The notes under the pieces were generated by a model. It made no database searches. It saw only the letters and a list, made by a program, of their open reading frames with translations, and was not told the origin of the DNA. From a virus, in IMG/VR virus record IMGVR_UViG_3300008122_000039, positions 1 through 22,817 of that record: a stretch of DNA of 22,817 nucleotides. The stretch is one strand, 5' to 3'. This document shows positions 7,691 to 14,606 of this stretch, piece after piece. The stretch's first letter is position 1. Every line of letters starts with the position of its first letter. The translations under genes and the position numbers were made by a program.

Positions 7691-8485
7691 TTATGGATAA
7701 ATCTTTTTTGATTCATTAATTACTTTCATCATACGTAGACGATTAGATTTATTTAACAACGGTGCATTATCGCACAATGTTTTAAAACCTGTTATTGACG
7801 ATTTATTATATAGTTGCTTATATAATAAAGAACATAATTCCATCTTGCGTTCTCTATTTTTCTTCATATACTTGCCGATTTCATCAATAATATCGATTTC
7901 AATATTACGACCCGTATAGCGAATAAATTCTAAATGGATGCCTTGAGAATAGTTACGAGTACCATTAATAACGGACTCAGTATAACCAGGCATATCAATA
8001 AAATCGTTAAAATCTTTTTTATGCCCTTTACCGTTTCCTGATGTAAAATATTCAATGAACTCATTTTTAGATGCGCTAACAGGTGTTTCTGGTACAATTG
8101 GATCAAATAGATAATTTAATTGATATTCACAAATAGTAACTTTGTTTATGCAATCGATTAAACGATACCATGTTTCATCTCGCAATGTGTCTTCTTTAAT
8201 AGCATAGATAATACTATTGCTACCATACAAACTCAAAAGATGTTGAGCGCGGCCTTTTTTAGCTTTATACCATTTTTGAATAAAGTCAACTCGGCCTTTA
8301 TAAATATTCTGAGGATCAACTAAAGTAAAGAATGCAATAAATAGTTTTTGCATATCTTCATTAAAATTGTTAGCATTCATCGTAGAAACTTTATATTTTT
8401 CCTGACCAAACTTATCAAATACTTTAACGTATGCTGGATTAGCTTGGAAGAATTTTTTAAATTCTGCGTATGTAATAGTATCCAT
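7691..8485 (-). CDS. Unknown protein, about 264 aa
   Basis: A leftward ORF open back to 8530 in the same frame. The promoter -10 box at 8517-8522 puts transcription start near 8510, so the far-upstream ATG at 8530 cannot be used. The start is ATG 8483-8485 (MDTITYAEFKKFF) or ATG 8498-8500 (five residues longer); neither has a strong ribosome binding site. The protein is mixed alpha-helical and basic near the C-terminus, with an RKMELCSLLYKQLYNKSS segment, and shows no signal or membrane segment. I do not recognise it. It is a single-gene unit diverging from the GIY-YIG gene at 8592. Confidence 0.75.
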   Translation of the reverse strand: MDTITYAEFKKFFQANPAYVKVFDKFGQEKYKVSTMNANNFNEDMQKLFIAFFTLVDPQNIYKGRVDFIQKWYKAKKGRAQHLLSLYGSNSIIYAIKEDTLRDETWYRLIDCINKVTICEYQLNYLFDPIVPETPVSASKNEFIEYFTSGNGKGHKKDFNDFIDMPGYTESVINGTRNYSQGIHLEFIRYTGRNIEIDIIDEIGKYMKKNRERKMELCSLLYKQLYNKSSITGFKTLCDNAPLLNKSNRLRMMKVINESKKIYP

Positions 8486-8516
8486 ATTTTTAACACCCAT
8501 TTTAAATATATTAAAA

Positions 8517-8545
8517 ATTATATCATACATAATTATATTTGTGTT
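8517..8545 (-). promoter_or_regulatory. Early-type promoter for the gene at 7691
   Basis: On the minus strand AACACA (8540-8545), a 17-bp spacer beginning AATATAATTA, then a perfect TATAAT (8517-8522). The spacer start is shared with promoters at 11901 and 13920. An inverted copy of the AAATATAATT element (8547-8556, against 8531-8540) faces the rightward gene. Confidence 0.55.
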
Positions 8546-8591
8546 AAAATATAATTGATAAATGTAACCTTTTTAGTGGTAATCAAAAGTA

Positions 8592-8921
8592 ATGAAAGAA
8601 GTTAAAGGCGATATATACGAAGTTTATGAAGTTACATATAAAGGAAAATGTGTATATATTGGAAGTGGCGAAGGTGCAGTAGGCAATAAACCAGCAAGAC
8701 ATGAACATGTAAAATCTGGCAAATCTAGTAACGCAAAATTAAATGAACTATTTTTTAAAGATGCTGAAAATGTAAAAGTTATTGTTTTGCGTGATAACTT
8801 ATCTAAAGAAGATTCGCTTGAATTAGAAAGAGATTTTATTATGGCGAGTGAACCTAAATTTAATATCCAGCATAATCAAAAGAATCATAAAGTTAAAAAA
8901 TTTAGAAAATATACGATCTAA
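8592..8921 (+). CDS. Small free-standing GIY-YIG nuclease
   Basis: The 109-aa protein is a nearly bare GIY-YIG domain: YEV (12-14), KGKCVYIGSG (17-26), Arg/His in KPARHEHV (R36, H37), a Gly-rich turn KSGKSSNAKLNE, the catalytic-type Glu in SLELERDFI (E79), and a closing PKFNIQ (N91). Proteins like this in phages are Seg-type homing nucleases or stand-alone nucleases of unknown target. There is no recognisable DNA-binding module after the domain except a basic tail (KKFRKYTI). The ribosome binding site is weak. It is a one-gene rightward insert within a leftward region and ends at a bidirectional terminator, as expected of a mobile gene. Confidence 0.8.
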   Translation: MKEVKGDIYEVYEVTYKGKCVYIGSGEGAVGNKPARHEHVKSGKSSNAKLNELFFKDAENVKVIVLRDNLSKEDSLELERDFIMASEPKFNIQHNQKNHKVKKFRKYTI

Positions 8922-8925
8922 ATTA

Positions 8926-8956
8926 AAAAGGTATGCAATTAAGCATACCTTTTTTT
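8926..8956. terminator. Bidirectional intrinsic terminator
   Basis: GGTATGC (8930-8936) pairs with GCATACC (8943-8949) across a six-base loop, with A-run before and T-run after. It serves the convergent genes at 8592 and 8958. Confidence 0.85.
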
Positions 8957-8957
8957 A

Positions 8958-9296
8958 TTATGAATTTTGAATAATAAATTTATAAGCATTGTCAAGATCG
9001 TTCATCTTTAATGCTTGCTCAAAAATATTATTATCCCATTCATATACCATATTGCGATTCAATTTTTCAAGTAAATCAATTCTATTATAATCTGTAATTT
9101 TCGCGACAGCTTTAATAATAGAGGCTGTATTATCAAAAATACGTTTTTTACTAGATGTTGATCTTTTAGTTTTATTACGAACTTGATCAATAGCTTTACA
9201 TGATTTACTACAGAATAAGCCCCACCCGCGATTAATATCAGCTTGACGAACTTTCATCATATTATTACAGCATTTGCATTGACGTATTACACTCAT
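8958..9296 (-). CDS. Small zinc-ribbon-type protein
   Basis: The start is ATG 9294-9296, with AGGA eight bases upstream; a longer in-frame reading to 9353 would run into the previous gene. The 112-aa protein has C7-x2-C10 and, after RQADINRGWGLFCSKSC, C29-x3-C33, forming a probable four-Cys metal site. The 'RGWGLFCSKSCKA' knuckle is common in short phage proteins of unknown role. The rest is basic then helical, ending in an acidic FEQALKMNDLDNAYKFI helix pair. Nucleic-acid binding is plausible but not shown. It is the second gene of the unit driven by the promoter at 9820. Confidence 0.7.
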   Translation of the reverse strand: MSVIRQCKCCNNMMKVRQADINRGWGLFCSKSCKAIDQVRNKTKRSTSSKKRIFDNTASIIKAVAKITDYNRIDLLEKLNRNMVYEWDNNIFEQALKMNDLDNAYKFIIQNS

Positions 9297-9309
9297 TTTA
9301 ATAATCCTA

Positions 9310-9783
9310 TTATGCAGCCCAGAATTCGGCTGCAAGGTTTGCATAATAACCATTTAAAATACGATTTACTGTTTCAGTAATAAATTCGCCAGTTTCAGAT
9401 TTATCCCAGCAAGCTACTTTTGAATAATCAGCATCAGCTGTATTATAACCGCCCATATTAGCACGAACCCAATCATAAGCTTTTTGTTTAAGTTCATCGC
9501 TATAAGACACTTCCAAGAATGTATATTTAACTTGTGGAATATCGTCGCGTGAATTGCTGATATCATAATAATCATTCATAGAGTCAAAATGACCATATTG
9601 AAATTGATCAATAAATGTAGAAAGTTCTTTACGTTGAGCTGGATTAATATCGGCTACTTCAACACGAACAGATGAACCCATAGAATAAGAAGAAGCTTTT
9701 ACTTTAGCCGGTACACCAATTGCTTTAAAGTGTTGACGGATCATTTTAGCGGCTGCAGCGTGAGAAGATACTTGTTTAGTCAT
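9310..9783 (-). CDS. LPD29 domain protein
   Basis: ATG 9781-9783 with AGGTG seven bases upstream is preferred to the GTG at 9792. The 157 aa show the LPD29 (large polyvalent protein-associated domain 29) layout: AAAKMIRQHFKAIG helix, KVKASSYSMGSSVRVEV (the S-x-S-Y-x-x-G-S-S-V/I-R-V signature), then IDQFQYGHFDSMNDYYD. Further helices end in a hydrophobic C-terminus (YYANLAAEFWAA). LPD29 is found in polyvalent proteins of phages and conjugative elements and as single small proteins; its function is not established. It is the first gene after an early-type promoter, so it is probably made early in infection. Confidence 0.78.
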   Translation of the reverse strand: MTKQVSSHAAAAKMIRQHFKAIGVPAKVKASSYSMGSSVRVEVADINPAQRKELSTFIDQFQYGHFDSMNDYYDISNSRDDIPQVKYTFLEVSYSDELKQKAYDWVRANMGGYNTADADYSKVACWDKSETGEFITETVNRILNGYYANLAAEFWAA

Positions 9784-9819
9784 GATATTCACCTGTTACA
9801 TTTAACATTGTATGAGTTT

Positions 9820-9848
9820 ATTATACGCCGCTAAATTATGAATGTACA
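9820..9848 (-). promoter_or_regulatory. Early-type promoter for LPD29 / zinc-ribbon genes
   Basis: Minus strand TGTACA (9843-9848), 17-bp spacer containing ATAATTTAGCGG, perfect TATAAT (9820-9825). The spacer is very like that of the promoter at 11901 (ATAATTTAGGG). Confidence 0.7.
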
Positions 9849-9863
9849 TACATTTAATAAAAA

Positions 9864-10538
9864 TTATTCAAATAATATAGACTCATAATGGCTGATCATA
9901 TTTCGTAAATTAGATTCCGCTCGAGATTGAAACTTATTGTAAAAATAATCGGTCACAAATATGCGTTCACTATAAAAGTGTTTTAATACTTCACATCGGC
10001 GACTCGCATATTCTTTTAATGGATTATCAGCATCCATATTTAAAAGTGGTGTATATTCATATAAGATCATATGATCATAATTTAAAAATCTGCGTGAATG
10101 TTTTCCAAAGATAGAAAGGTCAATATCGCGTATAATATTTGAATCATTACATTCAGATATAGGATGAGTTTTAGTATCAATAATATATGCATAAACTAAA
10201 TTTGCGTTAATACAATCTAAGTATTGATAATGGTGCATCATTAATTGTGCACTTTGTTCTTCATTATCTTGCGATGCTGGATCATAAACGGCATCATGAA
10301 ATAAGATAGCAAATAGCACATTTAAACGATGATTACATAAATGTTCAGTATCTAAAAATAACTCTAAACATTCAATTAAATGCTCAAGTGTATGATAAAA
10401 TCGGTGACCTGTGCAATAGGATGTTTCAATTAGATTATATAATTTATCAATCTCTGTTTGATTCATATAGTCTAATAATTGACATTTTTTTACTACTTTT
10501 TTCCATATATTCTTAAAACGAATTTTATAGTTAGGCAT
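9864..10538 (-). CDS. HD-superfamily metal-dependent phosphohydrolase (COG4339-like)
   Basis: The 224-aa protein has HRFYHTLEHLIECLELF (H49, H53), then ILFHDAVYDPASQDNEEQSA (H81-D82 with the D-N-E-E-x-S-A extension), IIDTKTHP (H125) and RDIDLSIFG (D138 or D140). This matches the predicted HD phosphohydrolase group that includes COG4339. The conserved His and Asp residues should hold one or two metal ions. The substrate is unknown; nucleotides or signalling nucleotides are typical for HD enzymes. The start overlaps the previous gene by eight bases. It is the last gene of the three-gene unit from 11870. Confidence 0.82.
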   Translation of the reverse strand: MPNYKIRFKNIWKKVVKKCQLLDYMNQTEIDKLYNLIETSYCTGHRFYHTLEHLIECLELFLDTEHLCNHRLNVLFAILFHDAVYDPASQDNEEQSAQLMMHHYQYLDCINANLVYAYIIDTKTHPISECNDSNIIRDIDLSIFGKHSRRFLNYDHMILYEYTPLLNMDADNPLKEYASRRCEVLKHFYSERIFVTDYFYNKFQSRAESNLRNMISHYESILFE

Positions 10539-11349
10539 TTTTTAATTCATCCTGAGCGATACGTTCCAGCTCATCGTTATAGCGCTTTAAAGCCTCATCA
10601 CGACGTTGCTCAATTCTTTTTTGATTATATGCAATATGATAATCAACCAGTTCAGCTGGAACATCAATATTAAATGTTTTAAAATTCTTAATAATTGATT
10701 CAACATTATATGATTGAGACATTGTATGGCGAGCGTGTTCCATTGCCCATTCTGCGGCTTGATTAAGATCAGCTGTAAATCGATATCGGGTGACACCACC
10801 AGAACCATCGCTATAATAACTAATATTATATGCAAGATTACCGTCGGATCTACCAATTAAGCTAAGTAATTTAATACTTTCAAATTGTTTAAAATAATAT
10901 TTATTTTCATATGATGTAATAGCATCCATAAAATGACTAATAAGACCATATTCATCTACTGCATATTTTGCTTGCCCTGTAAAAATATCACAAAAATGAT
11001 TAAAATCAAAGTTAGTCAATGATTTTAAAATACAATTAGATTGTTTGGCAAGCTCTGAAATTGCTTTTAATTCTTCTTTTTTTAGATCATGTTGATATTC
11101 TAGCTGATCAATCTTAGTTTTTAAGATTCTATGTTGATCAGCTACTTCATCATATTGCTTTTGTGCCCATGTTTTTACTGGAACGTCTAATAAACAAATA
11201 GAACGTTCCACAAAATTTTGACCTGCAGTATGTTCAATACCGTTATCGTCCACATACACTTCTTGTACAATGTATTCGTCGTCATTTAATTTAGTAACGA
11301 TATTAACCTTTTTACCAGATGTAGTATATTTTTGAACTGCTTTTGTCAT
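10531..11349 (-). CDS. Unknown coiled-coil protein, 272 aa
   Basis: ATG 11347-11349 (MTKAVQKYTTSGKKV) is chosen; an in-frame TTG at 11362 lies inside the previous gene's end. GGGA about ten bases upstream, formed by that gene's last codons, is a likely ribosome binding site. Residues about 65-110 form a heptad-rich coiled coil (QHRILKTKIDQLEYQHDLKKE), and the C-terminus is another charged helix (RIEQRRDEALKRYNDELERI). No domain is recognised. Early expression is inferred from the promoter at 11901. Confidence 0.75.
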   Translation of the reverse strand: MTKAVQKYTTSGKKVNIVTKLNDDEYIVQEVYVDDNGIEHTAGQNFVERSICLLDVPVKTWAQKQYDEVADQHRILKTKIDQLEYQHDLKKEELKAISELAKQSNCILKSLTNFDFNHFCDIFTGQAKYAVDEYGLISHFMDAITSYENKYYFKQFESIKLLSLIGRSDGNLAYNISYYSDGSGGVTRYRFTADLNQAAEWAMEHARHTMSQSYNVESIIKNFKTFNIDVPAELVDYHIAYNQKRIEQRRDEALKRYNDELERIAQDELKNA

Positions 11350-11354
11350 ATTAT

Positions 11355-11870
11355 TTATTCCCAATCCATAACTTCATATGGTTTAATTAAACCGTTATAT
11401 ACTTTATCGTCAATACATATTGTAAAATTACTATAAATATCAACTGCAAACGCTTTTTCACCAAGAATATCCAAAACTGTTAATTTTGGATTAAGCGATG
11501 TAAAACTTAACAACTCTGCGTTAAGGTTATTTTTCAAAAATTTACTAAATTGTTCCTCTGTCGGCATTTCTTTAAATACGCCGAGAGTTTCATCTTCATA
11601 TTCATCATCCGAACTCTTTGAAGATTCAAATAATGTAATTTCAATATAATCATCAACATTGTCAACGAGATGATTTACATCTGTACTATATCCCCAATAT
11701 TCTAATTCAATATGGTCAAGCGTTTCCAGACCAATAATTTTATTTTCTGGATTAAGATACGCCAGATGGCTATCATAAGTTGTATCAGACTCGTTATGTT
11801 TATAAAAAATATAAAAGAATTTGCCGATCTCAGGGCGTTGACCATCTTTAAAAGAATAAATAGTGCTCAT
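11355..11870 (-). CDS. Unknown acidic protein, 171 aa
   Basis: First gene of a three-gene leftward unit. It is strongly acidic, with an SSKSSDDEYEDE run near the middle. The segment after it, EMPTEEQFSKFLKNNL, resembles KLPTREEFSAYMYNEY in the gene at 12388, each followed by a short beta-strand region, so the two may be distant paralogues. The leader from the promoter at 11901 is about 25 bases, with a weak GAG ribosome binding site. No function can be given. Confidence 0.75.
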   Translation of the reverse strand: MSTIYSFKDGQRPEIGKFFYIFYKHNESDTTYDSHLAYLNPENKIIGLETLDHIELEYWGYSTDVNHLVDNVDDYIEITLFESSKSSDDEYEDETLGVFKEMPTEEQFSKFLKNNLNAELLSFTSLNPKLTVLDILGEKAFAVDIYSNFTICIDDKVYNGLIKPYEVMDWE

Positions 11871-11900
11871 ACAGATGTACTCGATTAAGTTTATAGCTTA

Positions 11901-11929
11901 ATTATACAGCCCTAAATTATATTTGTATA
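11901..11929 (-). promoter_or_regulatory. Early-type promoter for the 11355-11870 / HD operon
   Basis: Minus strand TATACA (11924-11929), 17-bp spacer AATATAATTTAGGGCTG, perfect TATAAT (11901-11906). The -35 box is inside an 18-bp palindrome. Confidence 0.72.
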
Positions 11930-11937
11930 TACAAATA
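11920..11937. repeat. 18-bp perfect palindrome over the -35 box
   Basis: Positions 11920-11937 read the same on both strands (core TTTGTATATACAAA). The same core lies in the 26-bp palindrome at 20197-20222. It may be an operator or activator site. Confidence 0.7.
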
Positions 11938-11938
11938 A

Positions 11939-12325
11939 TTATTTTTTTGGAAAATATTTTTCCATTACTTTTCCAATTTGGTCGGCATTTTCTAAACATA
12001 ATACAGACATATCAGCAACCGAAATATTGTTAGATGTATTCAATGCCGAACTTTTAATCCCAGTAACTGTAATATTAAAGGTTGAATATGAATTAGCAAC
12101 AACACATTCTACTTTTTTAATAGCAAAAATATATTTGTATTGCGAAAGATTTACTTGCGCAATTAAGTTTGTATTGTATGTATCAGTTACAGCATTAATT
12201 ACTTTGCCGTCATGATTGATATGCTTAATAGCAAGTAATTCAATACCAGCATCTTTAAAAAATTGTTCGTTAGGTAAATCATCAATAAAACAACGACTCG
12301 CAAAATTAGTATATGTATCTAACAT
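11939..12325 (-). CDS. Unknown protein, 128 aa
   Basis: ATG 12323-12325 has a strong GAGG ribosome binding site about nine bases upstream. The protein is a mix of short strands and helices with no membrane segment; it ends in ENADQIGKVMEKYFPKK. It lies between the terminator at 12364 and the palindromic promoter at 11901, so it appears to be its own transcription unit. I see no clear early-type promoter in the 38-base gap before it, only an AGTAAATA box that is a poor late-promoter match. No family is recognised. Confidence 0.72.
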   Translation of the reverse strand: MLDTYTNFASRCFIDDLPNEQFFKDAGIELLAIKHINHDGKVINAVTDTYNTNLIAQVNLSQYKYIFAIKKVECVVANSYSTFNITVTGIKSSALNTSNNISVADMSVLCLENADQIGKVMEKYFPKK

Positions 12326-12363
12326 AAGTTTTTCCTCATTTAAATATTTACTTATGATAAAAA

Positions 12364-12385
12364 TAAAGGACCATATGGCCCTTTA
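12364..12385 (-). terminator. Intrinsic terminator, AAAGGACC type
   Basis: A 10-bp stem with one mismatch, centred on CCATATGG, is followed on the minus strand by TTTATTTTTAT. It lies just after the stop of the gene at 12388. Confidence 0.6.
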
Positions 12386-12387
12386 AA

Positions 12388-12633
12388 TTAATCTAGTTTT
12401 GGCCACGTGGCTAAATTGTATATTTGTAAATTACCAGCAATAATTTCAGATTCATCACTTTCGCTATGTGATTCAAAATCAATGGTATATTTATGATCGT
12501 CGAATTTAGTAACAATATGTTCATATTCATTATACATATATGCACTAAATTCTTCTCGTGTCGGGAGCTTATCAAATAAAATAGTAGTATTATCTGAATA
12601 AGGCCAAATAAAGGTTACTTCACAAATTTTCAT
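12388..12633 (-). CDS. Small unknown acidic protein, 81 aa
   Basis: ATG 12631-12633 is chosen over GTG 12643-12645; both have weak ribosome binding sites. The gene starts 17 bases after the helicase stop, so it is probably co-transcribed with it from the promoter at 13920, and a terminator follows. The sequence KLPTREEFSAYMYNEYEHIV resembles part of the gene at 11355. A Ser/Glu/Asp-rich stretch (ESHSESDESE) sits near the C-terminus. No function is recognised. Confidence 0.65.
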   Translation of the reverse strand: MKICEVTFIWPYSDNTTILFDKLPTREEFSAYMYNEYEHIVTKFDDHKYTIDFESHSESDESEIIAGNLQIYNLATWPKLD

Positions 12634-12750
12634 TTTATCAATCACTATAATTATAAAATTTTAAACTGATTACGCCAAACATTTAATGGAGACTTAAATA
12701 ATTGTTCTGCTGTTTGATCCATGATAAATGTAAGACACCAGTCATCTTTA

Positions 12751-13401
12751 TTACGACAGCTTCGACCAATACCTTGTACAATTTTTTTGATGGTCATAAA
12801 CTGCTTTTGATAAAGTCTCACCAACAGCGAATGAGGGCGTTAACATCAATCCTTTATATCCGTCGTCATTTGCATTAGAAACAACCTCGCGTACAACATC
12901 TTGTAGATATTGAATGGTATCTGGCTCTTTCATTGTATAATAACTTAATTTTTTATTACCACAGAAAATAATTTGTTTATTCTCTGGATCATATACCGGG
13001 TCCAAACCCACAAAAGCAGTTTCACCTTTATCCAATTCCATAGTGATTCGCATAAAATCAGGTGAAATAGTAGCGGACATAAACAAATTATAATCAGTCA
13101 TAATCTTGTTAGACATATTACCAACAAAGATAGGCTTAATCGTAATTTTTGTTTCTTGCTCATTATATTCGAATGAATGATCAAACTTATAAAGGAATAA
13201 GTCATTAATTCGAGTAGCATGACCTTGATATTTTTTAGCAATACGTTTTAATTTTACAAATTCTTCAATATCAGCAGCGTTTGATTTTTCAACAAATACT
13301 TCAGCGATAGCTTCAAATGCAGTTTTTAATTGACGTAGTGGTTGAACATAATTAGATTGATTAAGCTCTTCACGTAATAGCTGATTACGTACATCATCCA
13401 T
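12751..13401 (-). CDS. Helicase middle fragment (SAT motif)
   Basis: This frame is open from about 13439; family-like sequence (LTLRDTIDVMDDVRNQLL) begins upstream of the ATG at 13399-13401, so that ATG is probably not a true start, and it has no ribosome binding site. It includes the arch-like helical region and FMSATISPDFMRI. The last residues after DHQ (KNCTRYWSKLS) come from reading past an A7 run in the wrong frame. Confidence 0.55.
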   Translation of the reverse strand: MDDVRNQLLREELNQSNYVQPLRQLKTAFEAIAEVFVEKSNAADIEEFVKLKRIAKKYQGHATRINDLFLYKFDHSFEYNEQETKITIKPIFVGNMSNKIMTDYNLFMSATISPDFMRITMELDKGETAFVGLDPVYDPENKQIIFCGNKKLSYYTMKEPDTIQYLQDVVREVVSNANDDGYKGLMLTPSFAVGETLSKAVYDHQKNCTRYWSKLS

Positions 13402-13904
13402 TACATCAATGGTATCACGTAAAGTAAGCGGCGAAGATTACAATATTTCTCTTGTTCCGCTTTATCAGCTTTACTTTTAACACAATCTTCACCGGTAAAC
13501 TTCTTATCTTTTTCTAAAGACATTGAAGCCGCTAATTCACATTTATAATTACCAGCACCAATAATTTGATGGAATTCATCAGACTCAAAGTCTTTAAATG
13601 TTTCGCCATATTGTTTAACAAGTGAATTACTATGCACCACAATCATTGCAGGTTTAATATCATCGTCTTCAGCTAATTCATTTTCAAAACGATTTTTAAA
13701 AACTTTTGCTACAACAGCCCCAATAATGGATTTCCCCGTACCGGTATCTGCGCTAAGAATTACATTGCGCTTATTATTAATAAAGAATTCAGTAAGAACG
13801 CGATCAACAGCAACATCCTGTCCATTAATTGGAATCAGATTCATTTCTTTATATGCTGTGTCAATTTCTTCTTTAAAATTCATGTTATACATAACCGTGT
13901 CCAT
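13401..13904 (-). CDS. Helicase N-terminal fragment (Walker A, Fe-S-like cysteines)
   Basis: In-frame part of the disrupted helicase. The frame is open to 13967, but the promoter at 13920-13949 implies transcription from about 13913, so the start is ATG 13902-13904 or 13890-13892. The last residues after EQEKYCN (LRRLLYVIPLM) are out of register with the family and mark the break. If expressed alone it would bind ATP at most and could not act as a helicase. Confidence 0.6.
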   Translation of the reverse strand: MDTVMYNMNFKEEIDTAYKEMNLIPINGQDVAVDRVLTEFFINNKRNVILSADTGTGKSIIGAVVAKVFKNRFENELAEDDDIKPAMIVVHSNSLVKQYGETFKDFESDEFHQIIGAGNYKCELAASMSLEKDKKFTGEDCVKSKADKAEQEKYCNLRRLLYVIPLM

Positions 13905-13919
13905 TAAATGTAGGTGTCC

Positions 13920-13949
13920 ATTATAGGATACATAAATTATATTTGTACA
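13920..13949 (-). promoter_or_regulatory. Early-type promoter for the helicase unit
   Basis: Minus strand TGTACA (13944-13949), 18-bp spacer beginning AATATAATTTA, perfect TATAAT (13920-13925). It lies inside the nominal upstream extension of the helicase frame and so decides against a start at 13967. Confidence 0.65.
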
Positions 13950-13978
13950 ACAAAATAGCGCACGCACAAATATAATTT
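13934..13978. repeat. 13-bp inverted repeat in a divergent promoter region
   Basis: AAATTATATTTGT (13934-13946) is repeated exactly in inverted orientation as ACAAATATAATTT (13966-13978). The left copy is the spacer and -35 area of the helicase promoter; the right copy faces the gene at 14044. A similar head-to-head pair is at 8531-8556. Confidence 0.7.
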
Positions 13979-13988
13979 TTAAAAATTA

Positions 13989-14017
13989 TTTATATATGCG
14001 TATACGTGTGATATAAT
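13989..14017 (+). promoter_or_regulatory. Promoter for the small gene at 14044
   Basis: TTTATA (13989-13994), 17-bp spacer containing the palindrome CGTATACG, perfect TATAAT (14012-14017). The start site would be about 20 bases before the ATG. Confidence 0.55.
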
Positions 14018-14043
14018 ATTTTTAACTAATCGGAGTATTAAAA

Positions 14044-14322
14044 ATGTCTAAACAAATTTATGTTATGTACCTAGATAAATTACCCACATTAAATGGACAA
14101 ACCCTTTTTTGCGCCGGTAAATTTGCAAATCTTGGAAATAAAGAAAATGTGTTAAGTTTTTTACAAGAAAAGTACGGGACGGATTTAGTAGAATCCGTAT
14201 CTTTATTAAGTGGATCTGATTATGATGATGATCCTAATTTAATGTACGCTTTTAAAATTAATTTATCGAATGGCCTATATTGGAACGGCGCCGTTAAAGA
14301 AGAATCTCTTGACACATGGTAA
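14044..14322 (+). CDS. Small unknown protein, 92 aa
   Basis: ATG 14044 has CGGAG about nine bases upstream. The protein has two predicted strand-helix halves around SFLQEKYGTDLVESVSLL and an acidic DYDDDPN loop, ending in a Trp. It is the only rightward gene between 8921 and the window end, with its own promoter and the bidirectional terminator at 14334, so it is a self-contained unit. No family is recognised. Confidence 0.75.
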   Translation: MSKQIYVMYLDKLPTLNGQTLFCAGKFANLGNKENVLSFLQEKYGTDLVESVSLLSGSDYDDDPNLMYAFKINLSNGLYWNGAVKEESLDTW

Positions 14323-14333
14323 TATAAGATTTT

Positions 14334-14357
14334 AAAAAGGACCTTAAGGTCCTTTTT
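14334..14357. terminator. Bidirectional intrinsic terminator (GGACC type)
   Basis: A perfect 24-base palindrome with core GGACCTTAAGGTCC flanked by A5 and T5. It serves the convergent genes at 14044 and 14358. Confidence 0.88.
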
Positions 14358-14606
14358 TTATTTTTTACTATTTATTGAATCAATAATATAAACATACCCG
14401 ACAACTGCAAATATTGCGCCCGTATAAATACCCATTGCAACTGGATAAGTTACCACTTTTACATATGGTAATTGTGCACTATATTCAAAAATATGATCAT
14501 ATGATGTAATAGTTTTCATATTTCTATTTTCAGCTTTATACTTTTTATAGCTAAATGTGCCTTTCGGAATTTGCTTTAAAGTGGTTTTAATATTTTTAAA
14601 TGCCAT
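14358..14606 (-). CDS. Small membrane protein, 82 aa
   Basis: The N-terminal half is basic (FKNIKTTLKQIPKGTFSYKKYK). Residues about 50-75 form one long hydrophobic segment (YPVAMGIYTGAIFAVVGYVY) followed by a short charged tail, so a single-span protein anchored near its C-terminus is expected. It overlaps the previous gene by 11 bases and is the last gene of the thyA unit, before the terminator. It has no holin- or spanin-like lipobox or second span, so the role is unknown. Confidence 0.7.
   Translation of the reverse strand: MAFKNIKTTLKQIPKGTFSYKKYKAENRNMKTITSYDHIFEYSAQLPYVKVVTYPVAMGIYTGAIFAVVGYVYIIDSINSKK

Larger units (their letters stand above)
12651..13904 (-). pseudogene. Disrupted XPD/DinG-type (DEAD_2) DNA helicase
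   Basis: Three frame segments together encode one superfamily-2 helicase. Segment 1 (13904-13401) has Gln29, Walker A ADTGTGKS (52-59), motif Ia region AMIVVHSNSLVKQY and three Cys (122, 141, 155) like those of an iron-sulphur cluster. Segment 2, shifted -1, holds LFMSATISPDF. Segment 3, back in the first frame after an A7 run at 12782-12788, holds the motif VI-like QGIGRSCRNKDDW and ends at TAA 12651-12653. No DEAH/DECH (motif II) is found in any frame where it should lie, near 13430, so about 100 residues may be missing. The gene may be dead, or the assembly may have errors here. Confidence 0.72.

Noticed and set aside
10587-10856. 89-aa minus-strand ORF of hydrophobic composition
   Set aside because: It lies wholly inside the coiled-coil gene at 10531 in another frame on the same strand; no start signal.
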